Origin: CAWAND01 sp963783335
GTDB lineage: Bacteria > Chloroflexota > Anaerolineae > Anaerolineales > E44-bin32
Reading direction: 5' to 3'
Assembly: GCA_963783335.1 (NCBI GenBank)
Contig: CAWAND010000010.1
Coordinates: 620,001 to 684,000, forward strand
DNA length: 64,000 nucleotides
The notes below the pieces were generated by a model. That model saw only the letters and a program-made list of their open reading frames with translations. It did not search any database and had not been told where the DNA came from. This document shows, in pieces, positions 1 through 9,252 of the stretch; position 1 is the first letter of the stretch; every line of letters starts with the position of its first letter. Both the position numbers and the translations under genes were made by a program.

Positions 1-2
1 CG

Positions 3-989
3 GAGATTCGCCGGTTGCGGTCCCAATTCAAGAAGGGGGAATTGACCCAGGAGGAATACGAAGACAAGGTCGACGCCTGGATTGCCTACACGATTGGGAT
101 CCAGGAAGGCTTGGGGCTGGACGTGCTCGTGCACGGCGAGTTTGAACGGTCCGACATGGTCGAGTACTTCGCCCAGAAGTTGACCGGCTTCGCATTCACC
201 GAGAACGGCTGGGTACAAAGCTATGGCAGCCGCTACGTCCGCCCGCCGATTATCTACGCCGATGTCAGCCGGCCGGAGCCCATGACGGTGCGCGAATTCG
301 CCCGCGCCCAGACTTTCACAAGCAAGCCGGTCAAAGGCATGTTGACCGGGCCCGTGACCATCTTGAATTGGTCGTTCCCTCGCGTGGACATCCCTCCCAG
401 CGACGTGGCCTACCAGCTCGCCCTGGCTCTCCGAGATGAGATCGCAGACTTGGAGGCGGCTGGCGCGCGTGTGATCCAGGTCGACGAGCCGGCTTTGCGC
501 GAAGGTCTGCCGTTCAAGCCCGATCGCTGGCACAGCTACCTTGACTGGGCGGTGGACTCCTTCCGCCTGGCCACGGGCGGCGCCCAATCCAGCACGCAGA
601 TCCACACCCACATGTGCTATGCCGAGTTCGGCGATATCCTCGACGCGATCGACGGCTTGAACGCCGACGTGATCTCGATCGAAAATGCGCGCAGCGACGA
701 CGAGACGCTGCGCGAGTTGGCCGATTTCGACTACGGACGCGAGGTCGGCCCGGGCGTGTACGATGTGCATAGTCCGGTGATTGCCGATCGGCAGCAGGTC
801 ATCGACAAGCTGCGCATGTACCTTCGCCACTTACCGGCAGAGCGCATTTGGATCAATCCCGACTGTGGCCTGAAGACCCGCGGCTGGAAGGAAGTCATCC
901 CCTCCCTGGCCCACATCGTTGAGGCTGTGGAGACCGTGCGGGCAGAGGCCGACGAAACCAAGCTGGCGGCCGGGATCAACGGGCGCTAG
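3..989 (+). CDS. metE: Cobalamin-independent methionine synthase, C-terminal part (5' end outside window)
   Basis: Catalytic C-terminal domain of MetE, which moves the methyl group of 5-methyltetrahydropteroyl-triglutamate to homocysteine. The reading frame is open back to base 3, so the gene begins before the window; full-length MetE is about 750 residues and only about 328 are seen here. Visible motifs are VLVHGEFERSDMVEYF, GWVQSYGSR, the substrate loop ISIENARSDDE, and the zinc ligands THMC and NPDCGLKTRGW. It is followed 28 bases later by a fused homocysteine methyltransferase/MTHFR on the same strand, so the two probably form a methionine-synthesis operon. The family call is secure. Confidence 0.96.
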   Translation, partial: EIRRLRSQFKKGELTQEEYEDKVDAWIAYTIGIQEGLGLDVLVHGEFERSDMVEYFAQKLTGFAFTENGWVQSYGSRYVRPPIIYADVSRPEPMTVREFARAQTFTSKPVKGMLTGPVTILNWSFPRVDIPPSDVAYQLALALRDEIADLEAAGARVIQVDEPALREGLPFKPDRWHSYLDWAVDSFRLATGGAQSSTQIHTHMCYAEFGDILDAIDGLNADVISIENARSDDETLRELADFDYGREVGPGVYDVHSPVIADRQQVIDKLRMYLRHLPAERIWINPDCGLKTRGWKEVIPSLAHIVEAVETVRAEADETKLAAGINGR

Positions 990-1017
990 GCGCAATGCGA
1001 GGTTGAGGCAAGCGAGC

Positions 1018-2889
1018 ATGGAGAACGCGTTCAGAACATGGCTTGAGGCGGGCGACCCCATCTTGGCTGATGGGGCCATGGGCACCATGCTGCACTCCCG
1101 CGGCGAGCGCTTCGATGGTTGTTTCGACGAGCTCAATCGAATCGATCCCGATTTGGTACTGGACATCCATCGGGACTACGTTCGCGCCGGCGCCCAGATC
1201 CTGGAGACCAACACCTTTGGCGCCAACCGATTCAAATTGACCCGTCACGGCTTGGAGGAGCAGGTGGCCGAGATCAACGCCACCGCTGTCGCCCTCGCCC
1301 ATCGGGCAGCTGACGAGGCCGATCACGATATCCTGGTTGCCGGCAGCGTGGGGCCGCTTGGCGTCCGCCTGTCGCCATTTGGGCGCGTGCAGCCAGACCA
1401 AGCACGTGCGGTCTTCGCCGAACAGATCGGGGCACTGGCCGAGGCCGGCGCCGATCTGATCATCCTCGAGACGCATAGTGACCTCTACGAGATCACCGAG
1501 GCGGTGAGGGCGACCAGGCAGGTGTGCGACCTGCCGGTCGTGGCCATGATGACTTTCACGCGCGACGACCGTACGTTATTGGGTGACACGGCCGAGCGAG
1601 TGGCATCAAGCCTGGCGGAAGCCGGCGCCGATGTCCTGGGCGCCAACTGCTCGGGCGGTCCGGCCCAACTCCTCCGCCTTGTGGAGCAAATGCGCCGCGC
1701 CGTCCCTGGCTTGCCTCTGGCCGTGATGCCCAACGCTGGCTGGCCGGAGCGCGTGGCGGATCGCATCATGTACCCGGCCACGGCCGACTACTTCGGCGAA
1801 TATGCAGTCGCCCTGCGCCGGGCCGGCGCTTTGATCATCGGTGGCTGCTGTGGCACCACGCCTGAGCACATCGCCGCCATGCGCTCAGCGCTCGACGATC
1901 CGAGTTTGGACCTAAGTCAGGTCAGCCTGTCCGAAATTCAATCCCCAACCGACGGGCACCAGCCCGAGACCAGCGAACCGACCCGCTTCGCCACCAAACT
2001 CGGTCAAAAGGCCTTTGTGCTTTCGGTTGAGATGGACCCGCCGCGCGGTTTCTCCACCCACAAGGTCCTTGCTGGCGCCCACATGTTGGCCGAAGCCGGT
2101 GCGGATGTGATCAACGTCGCCGACAGCCCAATGGCCCGGATGAGAATGAGCCCGTGGGCGGTGTGCCAGCTGATTCAGCATCAGGTCGACATCGAAACCG
2201 TGCTGCATTTCCCCACGCGTGGGCGCAACCTGCTCCGGGTTCAGGGCGACCTGCTTGCAGCCCACGCCCTGGGCGTTCGCAACGTGTTTGTGGTCATGGG
2301 CGACCCCACTGCAGTGGGAGACTATCCGGACGCGATGGACAACTACGACCTGGTGCCTAGCGGCCTGATCAAACTCGTCAAGCACAGTTTCAACGCCGGT
2401 GTGGATCACTCGGGCGCGGATATCGGGGGGCCGACATCATTCTTCGTGGGCTGCGCTCTGAATCTCGGTGCCCAAGACATCCCACGTGAGATTCGCCTGC
2501 TCCGCAAAAAGATCGCTGCCGGCGCCGATTTCGCGCTCACTCAGCCGGTCTACGAACCGTCCGTCGCCCGGGCTTTTGTTGCGGCCTACAAAGCCCGTTA
2601 TGGCGACCCGGAGATACCGATCCTCGTGGGGATGCTTCCGTTGTACAACGCGCGCCACGCCTCCTTCCTGCACAATGAAGTCCCGGGCATTCGTATCCCC
2701 GATTCGATTCTCGCTCGGATCGACACGCGCGAAGACCAAGCGCCGAAGGAAGGCGTGCGCATCGCTGTCGAGCTGCTGGAATCTCTGCTCGACGTGGTGC
2801 AGGGCGCCTACCTGATGCCCCCCTTTGGACGATACGAGTTGGCGGCCGAAATCATCGACGCCATACGCGCCAAGTCCCCGACGGTTTGA
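1018..2889 (+). CDS. Bifunctional homocysteine S-methyltransferase / 5,10-methylenetetrahydrofolate reductase
   Basis: A 623-residue fusion like Bacillus YitJ. Residues about 1-300 are a homocysteine methyltransferase barrel (ADGAMGTML, ETNTFGANRF, and the zinc-binding GGCCGTTPEH near residue 280). Residues about 335-620 are an MTHFR flavoprotein domain (SVEMDPPRG, VFVVMGDP, FALTQPVYEP). The reductase makes 5-methyl-THF and the methyltransferase makes methionine; no cobalamin domain is present. The ATG at 1018 is preferred over upstream starts because homology begins there. Lying directly after metE, it suggests that methyl-folate is produced and used locally. Which methyl donor the first domain prefers cannot be read from the sequence. 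Confidence 0.93.
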   Translation: MENAFRTWLEAGDPILADGAMGTMLHSRGERFDGCFDELNRIDPDLVLDIHRDYVRAGAQILETNTFGANRFKLTRHGLEEQVAEINATAVALAHRAADEADHDILVAGSVGPLGVRLSPFGRVQPDQARAVFAEQIGALAEAGADLIILETHSDLYEITEAVRATRQVCDLPVVAMMTFTRDDRTLLGDTAERVASSLAEAGADVLGANCSGGPAQLLRLVEQMRRAVPGLPLAVMPNAGWPERVADRIMYPATADYFGEYAVALRRAGALIIGGCCGTTPEHIAAMRSALDDPSLDLSQVSLSEIQSPTDGHQPETSEPTRFATKLGQKAFVLSVEMDPPRGFSTHKVLAGAHMLAEAGADVINVADSPMARMRMSPWAVCQLIQHQVDIETVLHFPTRGRNLLRVQGDLLAAHALGVRNVFVVMGDPTAVGDYPDAMDNYDLVPSGLIKLVKHSFNAGVDHSGADIGGPTSFFVGCALNLGAQDIPREIRLLRKKIAAGADFALTQPVYEPSVARAFVAAYKARYGDPEIPILVGMLPLYNARHASFLHNEVPGIRIPDSILARIDTREDQAPKEGVRIAVELLESLLDVVQGAYLMPPFGRYELAAEIIDAIRAKSPTV

Positions 2890-2978
2890 TCCCCCATTCC
2901 CTGCCAGCACACGTCGGCCTTTGGTTGGCTTGTTAGAATCAAGACAGTGTCAACCCCCGATCTCTATGGAGGTGAACC

Positions 2979-3308
2979 ATGAGTCTCGCTGAACGAGACC
3001 CAGTGCCTGTGAAAGATATGACCGGCCCAGTGGCCGGAGATGAACTGGCCAACTTGATCCAGCAGCTCGCCGACGGCTGGAATGTGATCGAAGCCCATCA
3101 TTTGGAAAAGCGGTTCGAATTCGATGACTTTGGCGCGGCGATGGACTTCGCGGATGACGTGGGCGACATTGCGGAAGAGATGGACCACCATCCTGATATC
3201 TGCTTCGGCTGGGGCTACTGCCAGGTCACCATTTGGACGCACAAGATCGGCGGCCTCTCGGTCAACGATTTTATCTTCGCGGCCAGGGCGGAGGAAGCGG
3301 CGGAATAA
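2979..3308 (+). CDS. 4a-hydroxytetrahydrobiopterin (pterin-4a-carbinolamine) dehydratase
   Basis: A 109-residue PCD/DCoH-family protein. Characteristic features are the WNVIEAHHLEKRFEFDDF segment, the active-site HHPD followed by W..VTIWTH, and the terminal GGLSVNDFIFA. The family dehydrates 4a-hydroxypterins that arise from aromatic amino-acid hydroxylases, and is also linked to folate or molybdopterin metabolism. The start at 2979 has a strong ribosome site (ggaggtg) seven bases upstream. It lies 89 bases after the fused MTHFR gene and may be a separate transcript. No aromatic amino-acid hydroxylase gene is in view, so its substrate here is uncertain. Confidence 0.9.
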   Translation: MSLAERDPVPVKDMTGPVAGDELANLIQQLADGWNVIEAHHLEKRFEFDDFGAAMDFADDVGDIAEEMDHHPDICFGWGYCQVTIWTHKIGGLSVNDFIFAARAEEAAE

Positions 3309-3485
3309 CCGCGCACTGTAGTCTGTGTGCTGAGGCGAAAACAGCACCTAGCGGCTGGCTCGAGGCCCTCCGACTTACCGTCGGACCCTTGACAAGACGG
3401 CAGGCGTTCTCGCACAACTCCGCTGACCGAGAATGGGCGCCGCCTTACTCGGGCTAGGGCATCCCGACCTCGAGCCGCCCCCTTC

Positions 3486-3515
3486 TTGACCCGGTTCCGG
3501 CGTCCGTGCTACACT
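3486..3515 (+). promoter_or_regulatory. Sigma-70-type promoter for metG leader
   Basis: TTGACC at 3486-3491 and TACACT at 3510-3515, spaced by 18 bases. It predicts a transcript starting near 3522, about 235 bases ahead of metG. Confidence 0.6.
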
Positions 3516-3521
3516 GCTCCG

Positions 3522-3756
3522 CACACGGGAACCAAAGCCCGGTGAGGAGTGAGCACGCTGAAGACGAAGCAGCAAGGACGATCTATGGTCATGCGCAAGC
3601 TGCCGTCGCCGGCGGAACGAGGTCCGTCGGTGAGGGATGGCCGCGCCTGACCAGCGGCCGCTCCCGGCAGCGTCACTCCGCCAGCCTCGGGCTGGCGGTT
3701 TCGTTTTTGACCTCGCGCCGATTTTCGTAGTTCCACCACAGGCCTGAGGAGGCAGC
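3522..3756 (+). promoter_or_regulatory. metG 5' leader, candidate tRNA/metabolite-sensing attenuator
   Basis: A long untranslated leader between a good promoter and metG, ending in an intrinsic terminator (3678-3709) 48 bases before the start codon. This is the layout of an attenuation-controlled aminoacyl-tRNA synthetase gene. A stretch at 3632-3645 (AGGGATGGCCGCGC) loosely resembles a T-box core (AGGGTGGNACCGCG) but does not match it. I therefore call it only a candidate leader. The remaining 3309-3485 holds no gene I can support. Confidence 0.35.
3678..3709 (+). terminator. Intrinsic terminator in metG leader
   Basis: A 9-bp perfect stem, CCGCCAGCC / GGCTGGCGG, with a three-base loop, followed by TTTCGTTTTTG. 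It lies upstream of metG, so it either ends a leader transcript or acts as an attenuator. Confidence 0.7.
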
Positions 3757-5532
3757 ATGCCCGACCTGATTCAAATCTCCGTCGCCTGGCCTTACGCTAA
3801 CGGCGACCTGCATGTCGGCCATTTGGCCGGCGCGTATCTTCCGGCAGATATCTTTGCCCGCTACCACCGGCTCAAAGGCAATCGGGTCCTGATGGTGTCG
3901 GGTTCCGATTCGCATGGCACACCGATCACGGTGGAGGCTGACAAACGGGGCCAAACCCCGCGCCAAGTCTTCGAACACTACCATCATCGCTTTGTCGAGA
4001 CTCAGAAAGCGATCGGCATCAGCTACGACCTGTTCACCCACACGGATACGGAAAACCATCACCGGATCGCGCAGGATTTCTTCACCAGGCTGCATGACAA
4101 CGGTTACCTCTACCGGGAGACACAACACCAGCTCTACTCGGAAAGCGAAGGCCGGTTTCTGCCGGATCGCTATGTGGAGGGCACCTGTCCCATCTGTGGC
4201 TACAAAGAGGCGCGCGGCGATCAGTGCGACAACTGCGGCCACCTGTTGGACGCCTTGGAGTTGATCGACCCGCGCAGCAAGACCGATGGGAGCACCCCCG
4301 TGGTGCGCGAGACGGAGCATTACTTTCTGGACCTGCCGGCGTTCAGCGAACCTCTGCTCGCCTATCTCGACAGCCACGCCGATCACTGGCGTGCGAACGT
4401 AATCAATTTCGCGCGCAACTATGTCGAAGCTGGTCTCAAGGGGCGCCCGGTGACGCGTGACATCGAATGGGGGATCCCCGTCCCGCTTGAAGGCTGGGAA
4501 CGCAAACGTCTCTATGTGTGGTTCGAAGCCGTGATGGGCTATTTCACGGCCTCCGTGGAGTGGGCGGCCAACCGGGGCGATCCAGAGGCTTGGAAACCCT
4601 GGTGGTACGAGCCCGAGGCTCGCGGCTACTGCTTCATCGGCAAAGACAACATCCCGTTCCACACCGTCATTTGGCAGGCCGAGCTCCTGGGCGTCAAGTC
4701 CATCTACGACGAAGAACAGGACCGCCCCATTCAGCTGCCCTACGACGTTCCTGCCAACGAATTCATGAACGTCGAGGGCGCCCAGTTCAGCAAAAGCCGC
4801 AACTGGGCCATCTGGCTGCCAGATATCCTGGACCGGTACGACCCGGATGCGATCCGTTTCTATGTCGCCTCGGTCATGCCCGAAACGCGGGACAGCGATT
4901 TCTCCTGGCCGGATTTCGTCAGCCGCAACAACGATGAACTGGTGGCAACTTGGGGAAACCTGGCCAACCGGGTCACGTCCTTCGCCTACAGGCACTGGGA
5001 CGGGCGCGTCCCCGATCCGGGCGACTTGGGACCGAAGGATCGGGCGCTCCTGGCCGACGTCGAAGCCGGATTCGAAAAGGTCGGCGCCGAGATCGAAGCC
5101 GTCCACCTTCGCGCCGGCCTTCAGGATGCCCTTGCGCTGGCCCGGGAAGTCAACGGCTACCTCGACCGCTCACCTTGGTTCTCGGTGGTCAAGGAGGACA
5201 AGGCCGCCGCCGCCCGTACCGTCTACACGGCGCTGCAGGCCATTGACCACCTGAAGACCCTGTTCTCGCCCTATCTGCCCTTCAGCTCCGAACGGCTTCA
5301 CCGCGCCTTAGGGTACGACACATCCCTGTTCGGCGAGTCCAAGATTGAGACGATTGAGGGCGGCGAGCGGCCCCACGATGTGCTGACTTATGACCCAGCA
5401 CAGGCCAGCGGCGAATGGGCGCCCGAACGGCTGGCGCCGGGCCAGGCCCTTGCCGAACCTAAGCCGCTCTACACCAAACTCGATCCCGACACGGCCGATG
5501 CCGAGCGGGAACGGATGAGCGCCGGCCGCTAG
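3757..5532 (+). CDS. metG: Methionyl-tRNA synthetase
   Basis: A 591-residue class I synthetase that charges tRNA-Met. The HIGH motif appears as HVGH near residue 21 and the KMSKS loop as FSKSR near residue 347. The zinc knuckle pairs CPIC and CDNC around residues 146-163 mark the MetG1 type. WPYANGDLHVGH at the start and the anticodon-binding helical domain after residue 390 are present. There is no C-terminal EMAP-like tRNA-binding domain, so the enzyme ends at about 590 residues. A gaggag ribosome site precedes the ATG. Expression is probably controlled by the terminator-containing leader upstream. Confidence 0.97.
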   Translation: MPDLIQISVAWPYANGDLHVGHLAGAYLPADIFARYHRLKGNRVLMVSGSDSHGTPITVEADKRGQTPRQVFEHYHHRFVETQKAIGISYDLFTHTDTENHHRIAQDFFTRLHDNGYLYRETQHQLYSESEGRFLPDRYVEGTCPICGYKEARGDQCDNCGHLLDALELIDPRSKTDGSTPVVRETEHYFLDLPAFSEPLLAYLDSHADHWRANVINFARNYVEAGLKGRPVTRDIEWGIPVPLEGWERKRLYVWFEAVMGYFTASVEWAANRGDPEAWKPWWYEPEARGYCFIGKDNIPFHTVIWQAELLGVKSIYDEEQDRPIQLPYDVPANEFMNVEGAQFSKSRNWAIWLPDILDRYDPDAIRFYVASVMPETRDSDFSWPDFVSRNNDELVATWGNLANRVTSFAYRHWDGRVPDPGDLGPKDRALLADVEAGFEKVGAEIEAVHLRAGLQDALALAREVNGYLDRSPWFSVVKEDKAAAARTVYTALQAIDHLKTLFSPYLPFSSERLHRALGYDTSLFGESKIETIEGGERPHDVLTYDPAQASGEWAPERLAPGQALAEPKPLYTKLDPDTADAERERMSAGR

Positions 5533-5559
5533 CCGGCAGCCTATGAGCCGATATCAAAC

Positions 5560-5580
5560 GCCCTCGGGGACCCCGAGGGC
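5560..5580. terminator. Hairpin between convergent genes
   Basis: Ten-base arms GCCCTCGGGG / CCCCGAGGGC around a single A, between convergent metG and a minus-strand gene. There is no strong T tract, so it is a plausible but unproven bidirectional terminator. Confidence 0.45.
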
Positions 5581-5587
5581 GCTATGT

Positions 5588-5797
5588 CTACGGATTGATG
5601 ATCGGGCGATCTCGGCCATCTTGGGCCGGTTCGGAGCCGACCAGGACTTCGTCGTCCAAGACCAGGCCGCAGTCGCAGCGCTCTCCATCGGCACAGCGCG
5701 CACAACAGAAGTACGCCCCGTCCCGCACCACAAGAGACGCCATCGCGATCTCTGCCCCGCATCCATCGCAGAACAGTACGCCTTCGATCCAACCCAT
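5588..5797 (-). CDS. Small cysteine-rich (zinc-ribbon-like) protein, unknown function
   Basis: A 69-residue protein with three cysteine pairs: CDGC near the start, CCARC in the middle and CDC before an acidic tail. Spacing of this kind suggests one or two zinc-binding ribbons. The ATG at 5797 has an excellent ribosome site (ggaggtg), which favours it over longer starts. I do not recognise a family. It stands alone, convergent with metG. Confidence 0.6.
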   Translation of the reverse strand: MGWIEGVLFCDGCGAEIAMASLVVRDGAYFCCARCADGERCDCGLVLDDEVLVGSEPAQDGRDRPIINP

Positions 5798-5890
5798 GAT
5801 CCACCTCCGTGGTGCTCTTCGACGGCGGAACCAGGATGATCGCTTGCCCCCATCATACGCTAGATTTGAGCTTCAGCCGAGTGGCTCCCG

Positions 5891-6358
5891 TCACGGTTTG
5901 GGGCAGACAATCTCCGTGATTATCCACGCACCGGCTTCGGCCGACATGTCCAGGGTGACAAAACTCCGGGACTCGTATTCGGTTTTGGGATTCCAGACCA
6001 TAGTGACCGGCACATTTGCCGCCTCTCCGGTCACTTCCGGCTGACCGACTTCCAGGCCGCCCGGGATATCTTGGGCGCACAGGAACGGATCGAAGCCGGG
6101 ACCCTGACTCGCCGCAAGCATGTCGTCCACATGCGCAATAAGGCTGGGATGCAGCTCAGTTCGATTGCGATAGGCTCGCGAAACAAGGGGGTTCTCTCCG
6201 CTGCCAACCGTTGCCAAATACCATTCGTAGAATTGGGACGCCACCCCGGATGGATCGTTTCCCGGGGCGGTAACCGACTCGGCCTGTTCCGTGCCGCCGC
6301 ACGCGGTCAACAAGAGAAAAACGAGACACAAAGCGGCAGACTGAAACGCGCGTCGCAC
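5891..6358 (-). CDS. Lipoprotein with DUF3828-like domain
   Basis: A 155-residue exported protein. The GTG at 6358 is chosen because gaggaggc lies seven bases upstream; the longer ATG start at 6418 lacks one. The N-terminus is a lipoprotein signal (RRAFQ, a hydrophobic stretch, lipobox LTAC), then a short linker and a domain with FYEWYL and a C-terminal VTLDMSAEAGAWIITEIVC. The pattern resembles DUF3828-type lipoproteins, whose role is unknown. It is expected to be anchored on the outer face of the membrane. Confidence 0.65.
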   Translation of the reverse strand: MRRAFQSAALCLVFLLLTACGGTEQAESVTAPGNDPSGVASQFYEWYLATVGSGENPLVSRAYRNRTELHPSLIAHVDDMLAASQGPGFDPFLCAQDIPGGLEVGQPEVTGEAANVPVTMVWNPKTEYESRSFVTLDMSAEAGAWIITEIVCPKP

Positions 6359-6535
6359 GGCGCCTCCTCTTCGATCGGTACGAGCCGATCGTGTCAAATT
6401 GATGCCGAATCTTCGCACAAGGGCGGGAAAGGCGATCAGTGACGAAGGTCTTAACCGTTTGTGACACTTTTCACAAACAGGTGCGGGGCGTCTTCTACCG
6501 GTTGAGCCAACTGTGGGAGGTTCTGTCGGCCAGCC

Positions 6536-7321
6536 TCAGCTGCCCGAGAACTCTGGGGGACGTTTTTCCTTGAAGGCAGCCACGCCTTCGGCGTGATCTT
6601 CCGTTCGCCCGGCAATTTCCTGGAGATGGGCCTCGTAGTCGAGGGCTTCGGCCAGGTCGGGAAAGACCGCCCGATTGAATGCCCGCTTGGTCAACCCGAT
6701 CGACCGTGTCGGGCTTTTCGCCAGCTTGGAAGCCAAAGTCTCGGCTTCTTCCATGAGATCATCCGCCGGGACCACCCGATTGACCATTCCCCACGCCAAG
6801 GCGTCTTGGGCCGTCACAGGCTCGTTGGTGAAGGCCATGTGGCTCGCTCTAGCAAGACCGATTAGTCGCGGCAGGGAGATGGAGGTTCCGGAATCGCTGG
6901 TCAATCCGATCCCGCTGAAACCGAAGACGAAGCGGGCCTGATCGGACGCCAGGTGTATGTCCGTGGCCAGGGCGATTCCGAGCCCTGCGCCAGCGGCGGG
7001 TCCATTGATAGCGCCCACGATGGGTTTTTCCAGGCTGCGCATCCGCAGGATGATGGGATTGTAGGTCTTCTGCAAATGCGCCCGGAAGGACACCTCGCCG
7101 TCGACCTGCCCCAGGGCATCCAGATCCTGGCCAGCGCTGAAGATGCGGCCGGCCCCCGTCAGGAGCAGGCACCTGATGGCACGATCTCGGTCGGCCGATT
7201 TGAGAGCCGCCATCAATTCGTCGACCATCGTCTGATTGAATGCGTTGGCCTTGGGGTGATCGAGGATAATCTTCATCACCCCATCTTGCAGCGTCACATG
7301 CAAGGTCTCATAGTCGGTCAT
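6536..7321 (-). CDS. Enoyl-CoA hydratase/isomerase family protein (PaaG-like)
   Basis: A 261-residue crotonase-fold protein. The oxyanion-hole segment reads FSAGQDLDALG, and the second site reads GIGLTSDSGTSISLPRLIGLARA, where Asp replaces one of the two catalytic Glu residues of true hydratases. This DSG variant is typical of PaaG-like isomerases and related enzymes. The C-terminus ends with the usual FKEKRPPEF. The gene is one of two crotonases on this strand (see 10106-10879), consistent with acyl-CoA or aromatic degradation; the substrate is not known. Confidence 0.88.
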   Translation of the reverse strand: MTDYETLHVTLQDGVMKIILDHPKANAFNQTMVDELMAALKSADRDRAIRCLLLTGAGRIFSAGQDLDALGQVDGEVSFRAHLQKTYNPIILRMRSLEKPIVGAINGPAAGAGLGIALATDIHLASDQARFVFGFSGIGLTSDSGTSISLPRLIGLARASHMAFTNEPVTAQDALAWGMVNRVVPADDLMEEAETLASKLAKSPTRSIGLTKRAFNRAVFPDLAEALDYEAHLQEIAGRTEDHAEGVAAFKEKRPPEFSGS

Positions 7322-7413
7322 AGCATTGACCTCTTCAAGATTTGGCTAGGCTGAATAGTACTTTTCGGGACGCAAAACGGGCGCCGTGGTCAGGCGCCCG
7401 TTCGATCTTCAGG

Positions 7414-7803
7414 TTACCAGGTATCGCCGGAATCGCCCGGCCAGTCGTCCTCTTCATCGTCGTCGAAATCGAAATCCAGCTCGATCTCGATTTCGTTGTC
7501 AGGCAGCCGCACCCATACCAGCAGGACCTGCCCGTCACTCTCTTCCTCCCAGCGCACAGCCACGATCGGCGCTTCCTGGGTCAGGCCTTCCTCGCTCCGG
7601 TACTCAAGAGAGATGCTCTGCTTCTCACGCCAGGCCCGATAGCACCTTTCGACCAAAGCGGGGCCGTTGAATGTGCGCAGTCGGCAGCGCGCCACCTGAT
7701 AGGGCGATGGGCCCTCGGTGAGGCTGATCAGGGAACCGTCAGTGACAAGCTCAAAAGTGGGGGGAGGTCCTTCGATAATTGTGATCTTTTCAGTCTCGGC
7801 CAT
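7414..7803 (-). CDS. Conserved hypothetical protein with acidic C-terminus
   Basis: A 129-residue protein. I place the start at the ATG at 7803, which has gatgaggat just upstream. Residues 1-105 look like a folded alpha/beta domain (FELVTDGSLISLTEG, CRLRTFNGPALVERCYRAW); the last 25 residues are almost all acidic with interspersed hydrophobics (EIEIELDFDFDDDEEDD). No signal peptide or membrane segment is seen. I do not recognise the family. Confidence 0.6.
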   Translation of the reverse strand: MAETEKITIIEGPPPTFELVTDGSLISLTEGPSPYQVARCRLRTFNGPALVERCYRAWREKQSISLEYRSEEGLTQEAPIVAVRWEEESDGQVLLVWVRLPDNEIEIELDFDFDDDEEDDWPGDSGDTW

Positions 7804-7941
7804 TGCATCCTCATCGTCCCAATTCAAGGTCCCGGGACGCGGGAATCTTACCACAATCCCCCCGGGGCGAAACCCGGCCGAGGGCACCTCGGCATCGCAC
7901 GATTCGAGCCCGTTTGACCCCCACCTGGCGAACCGATCGAC

Positions 7942-9165
7942 CTAGCCTTCCGGCCGGTCGTGAAAGTTAAAAGTTACCTTGATCGCCCCGGTGTGCTTGT
8001 CGAGGGCCGTGGCGATGGCCCGCTTGTAATCCTTGAATGGGAAGCGGTGGGTAATCAGGCCCTCGTCGGTGAGTACGCCTTCTTGGAACATCTCAGTCAC
8101 GAGTTCAAACGTGTGTGCACGCCGGCCGCGCCAAGTCTCCATACCGAACGTGTGCGACCCGATCAGGTCAACCTCCTGGTACCAGATAGGATTGAGATCA
8201 ATGCTCAACTCGCCCAGGCTGATCCCGACCATCACAAACGCCCCGCCAGCCCGCGTCCAGCGCAAGCCGTCATAGATCGTATCGCGGCTGCCGACGCAAT
8301 CATAGATGCGGTCGAATCCGCCCAAGATCATCCCCCGGTTCATGGGCGCTCGATACAGGTTTCCGCCCGTCACTCGGGCCACTTCTTCATAGAGGTCACC
8401 CTCAGCGATCACCTCATCCGCTCCCAGTCGCCGTGCGGCATCAATTTGGTGGGGGTAACGCGCCATCACCGTCAGATGGGCATCAGGTGCCACGACTTTG
8501 ACCGCCTGCACCGTAAGCAGGCCGATGATCCCGGCCCCGATAACCAACACACGCTGTCCATCCTTCGGCTCGGCACGGAGCACGCCATGGAGGGCGACCG
8601 ACATTGGCTCAATCAACGAAGACTTGTCATCGTCCAGATCGTCGGGCACCCGGAAGAGTTCCAACTCATGTGCCACATAGCCGTCGCCCCAGCCTCCGCC
8701 CATGCCTTCGGCCCCCAAACCCATAGAGGCGTTCTCACACAGTCGTGTCTGCCCGCTGGCGCAGTAGCGGCAGGGCGGATCGATACCCTGGGTGAAGCAG
8801 GTGGGCCCCGTGAAGCGCGATTCCATCACCACCCGATCGCCGACGTCGAAAAGCGAGACGGCCTCTCCAATTTCGGTCACCTCGCCGATAACCTCATGCC
8901 CCAGAAAGAAGCGCGTGTTTCCGGGCAGTGCGGCCGGCGCCACGGCCGGATCGACTTTGACCAGAAGCAGCGCTAGATCGGAGGCGCATATCCCGCACTG
9001 CACATTGCGCACGCGGAGCCACTCCGGACCTGGAAGCTCGGGTTCTGGCAGGTCGACCACCTTTGCCGGCGACAAGGGGCTCCAGATGACATCCTGCCAT
9101 GCCGATCGAAGCACCTTGACCGCCAGCATCCTGGGCAGACTCTTCTCAACAAATATCGATCGCAT
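7942..9165 (-). CDS. Zinc-binding alcohol dehydrogenase (MDR superfamily)
   Basis: A 407-residue medium-chain dehydrogenase. The catalytic zinc site is CGICASDL with LGHEVIGEV (residues about 57-100), structural-zinc cysteines sit in CRYCASGQTRLC, and the Rossmann motif is VIGAGIIGLL. The start at 9165 has a gagg ribosome site; the TTG six bases upstream is less likely. It resembles threonine or sorbitol dehydrogenases in domain order, but no substrate can be named. It is transcribed with the same polarity as the flanking crotonase and acetyltransferase genes. Confidence 0.85.
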   Translation of the reverse strand: MRSIFVEKSLPRMLAVKVLRSAWQDVIWSPLSPAKVVDLPEPELPGPEWLRVRNVQCGICASDLALLLVKVDPAVAPAALPGNTRFFLGHEVIGEVTEIGEAVSLFDVGDRVVMESRFTGPTCFTQGIDPPCRYCASGQTRLCENASMGLGAEGMGGGWGDGYVAHELELFRVPDDLDDDKSSLIEPMSVALHGVLRAEPKDGQRVLVIGAGIIGLLTVQAVKVVAPDAHLTVMARYPHQIDAARRLGADEVIAEGDLYEEVARVTGGNLYRAPMNRGMILGGFDRIYDCVGSRDTIYDGLRWTRAGGAFVMVGISLGELSIDLNPIWYQEVDLIGSHTFGMETWRGRRAHTFELVTEMFQEGVLTDEGLITHRFPFKDYKRAIATALDKHTGAIKVTFNFHDRPEG

Positions 9166-9252
9166 GCTCAAACCTCATTTTCATTTGCCCCGTCGATCGG
9201 GGAAACTTGATAGAACCCCAAGGAAGGAAACGACCGAGGTTTTGCCGGCCTG

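Noticed and set aside
3632..3663. S-box (SAM-I) riboswitch in the metG leader
   Set aside because: A CCCGGCAGC stretch resembles part of the S-box, but the other conserved blocks (such as AGAG and the GGGAC-GGCCC helix) are absent.
3673..5106. 477-residue open frame antisense to metG
   Set aside because: It lies wholly within metG on the other strand, has low-complexity composition typical of GC-rich shadow frames and no recognisable motifs.
7880..7930. tRNA-like GATTCGAGCCC segment
   Set aside because: No acceptor, D or anticodon arm can be built around it.
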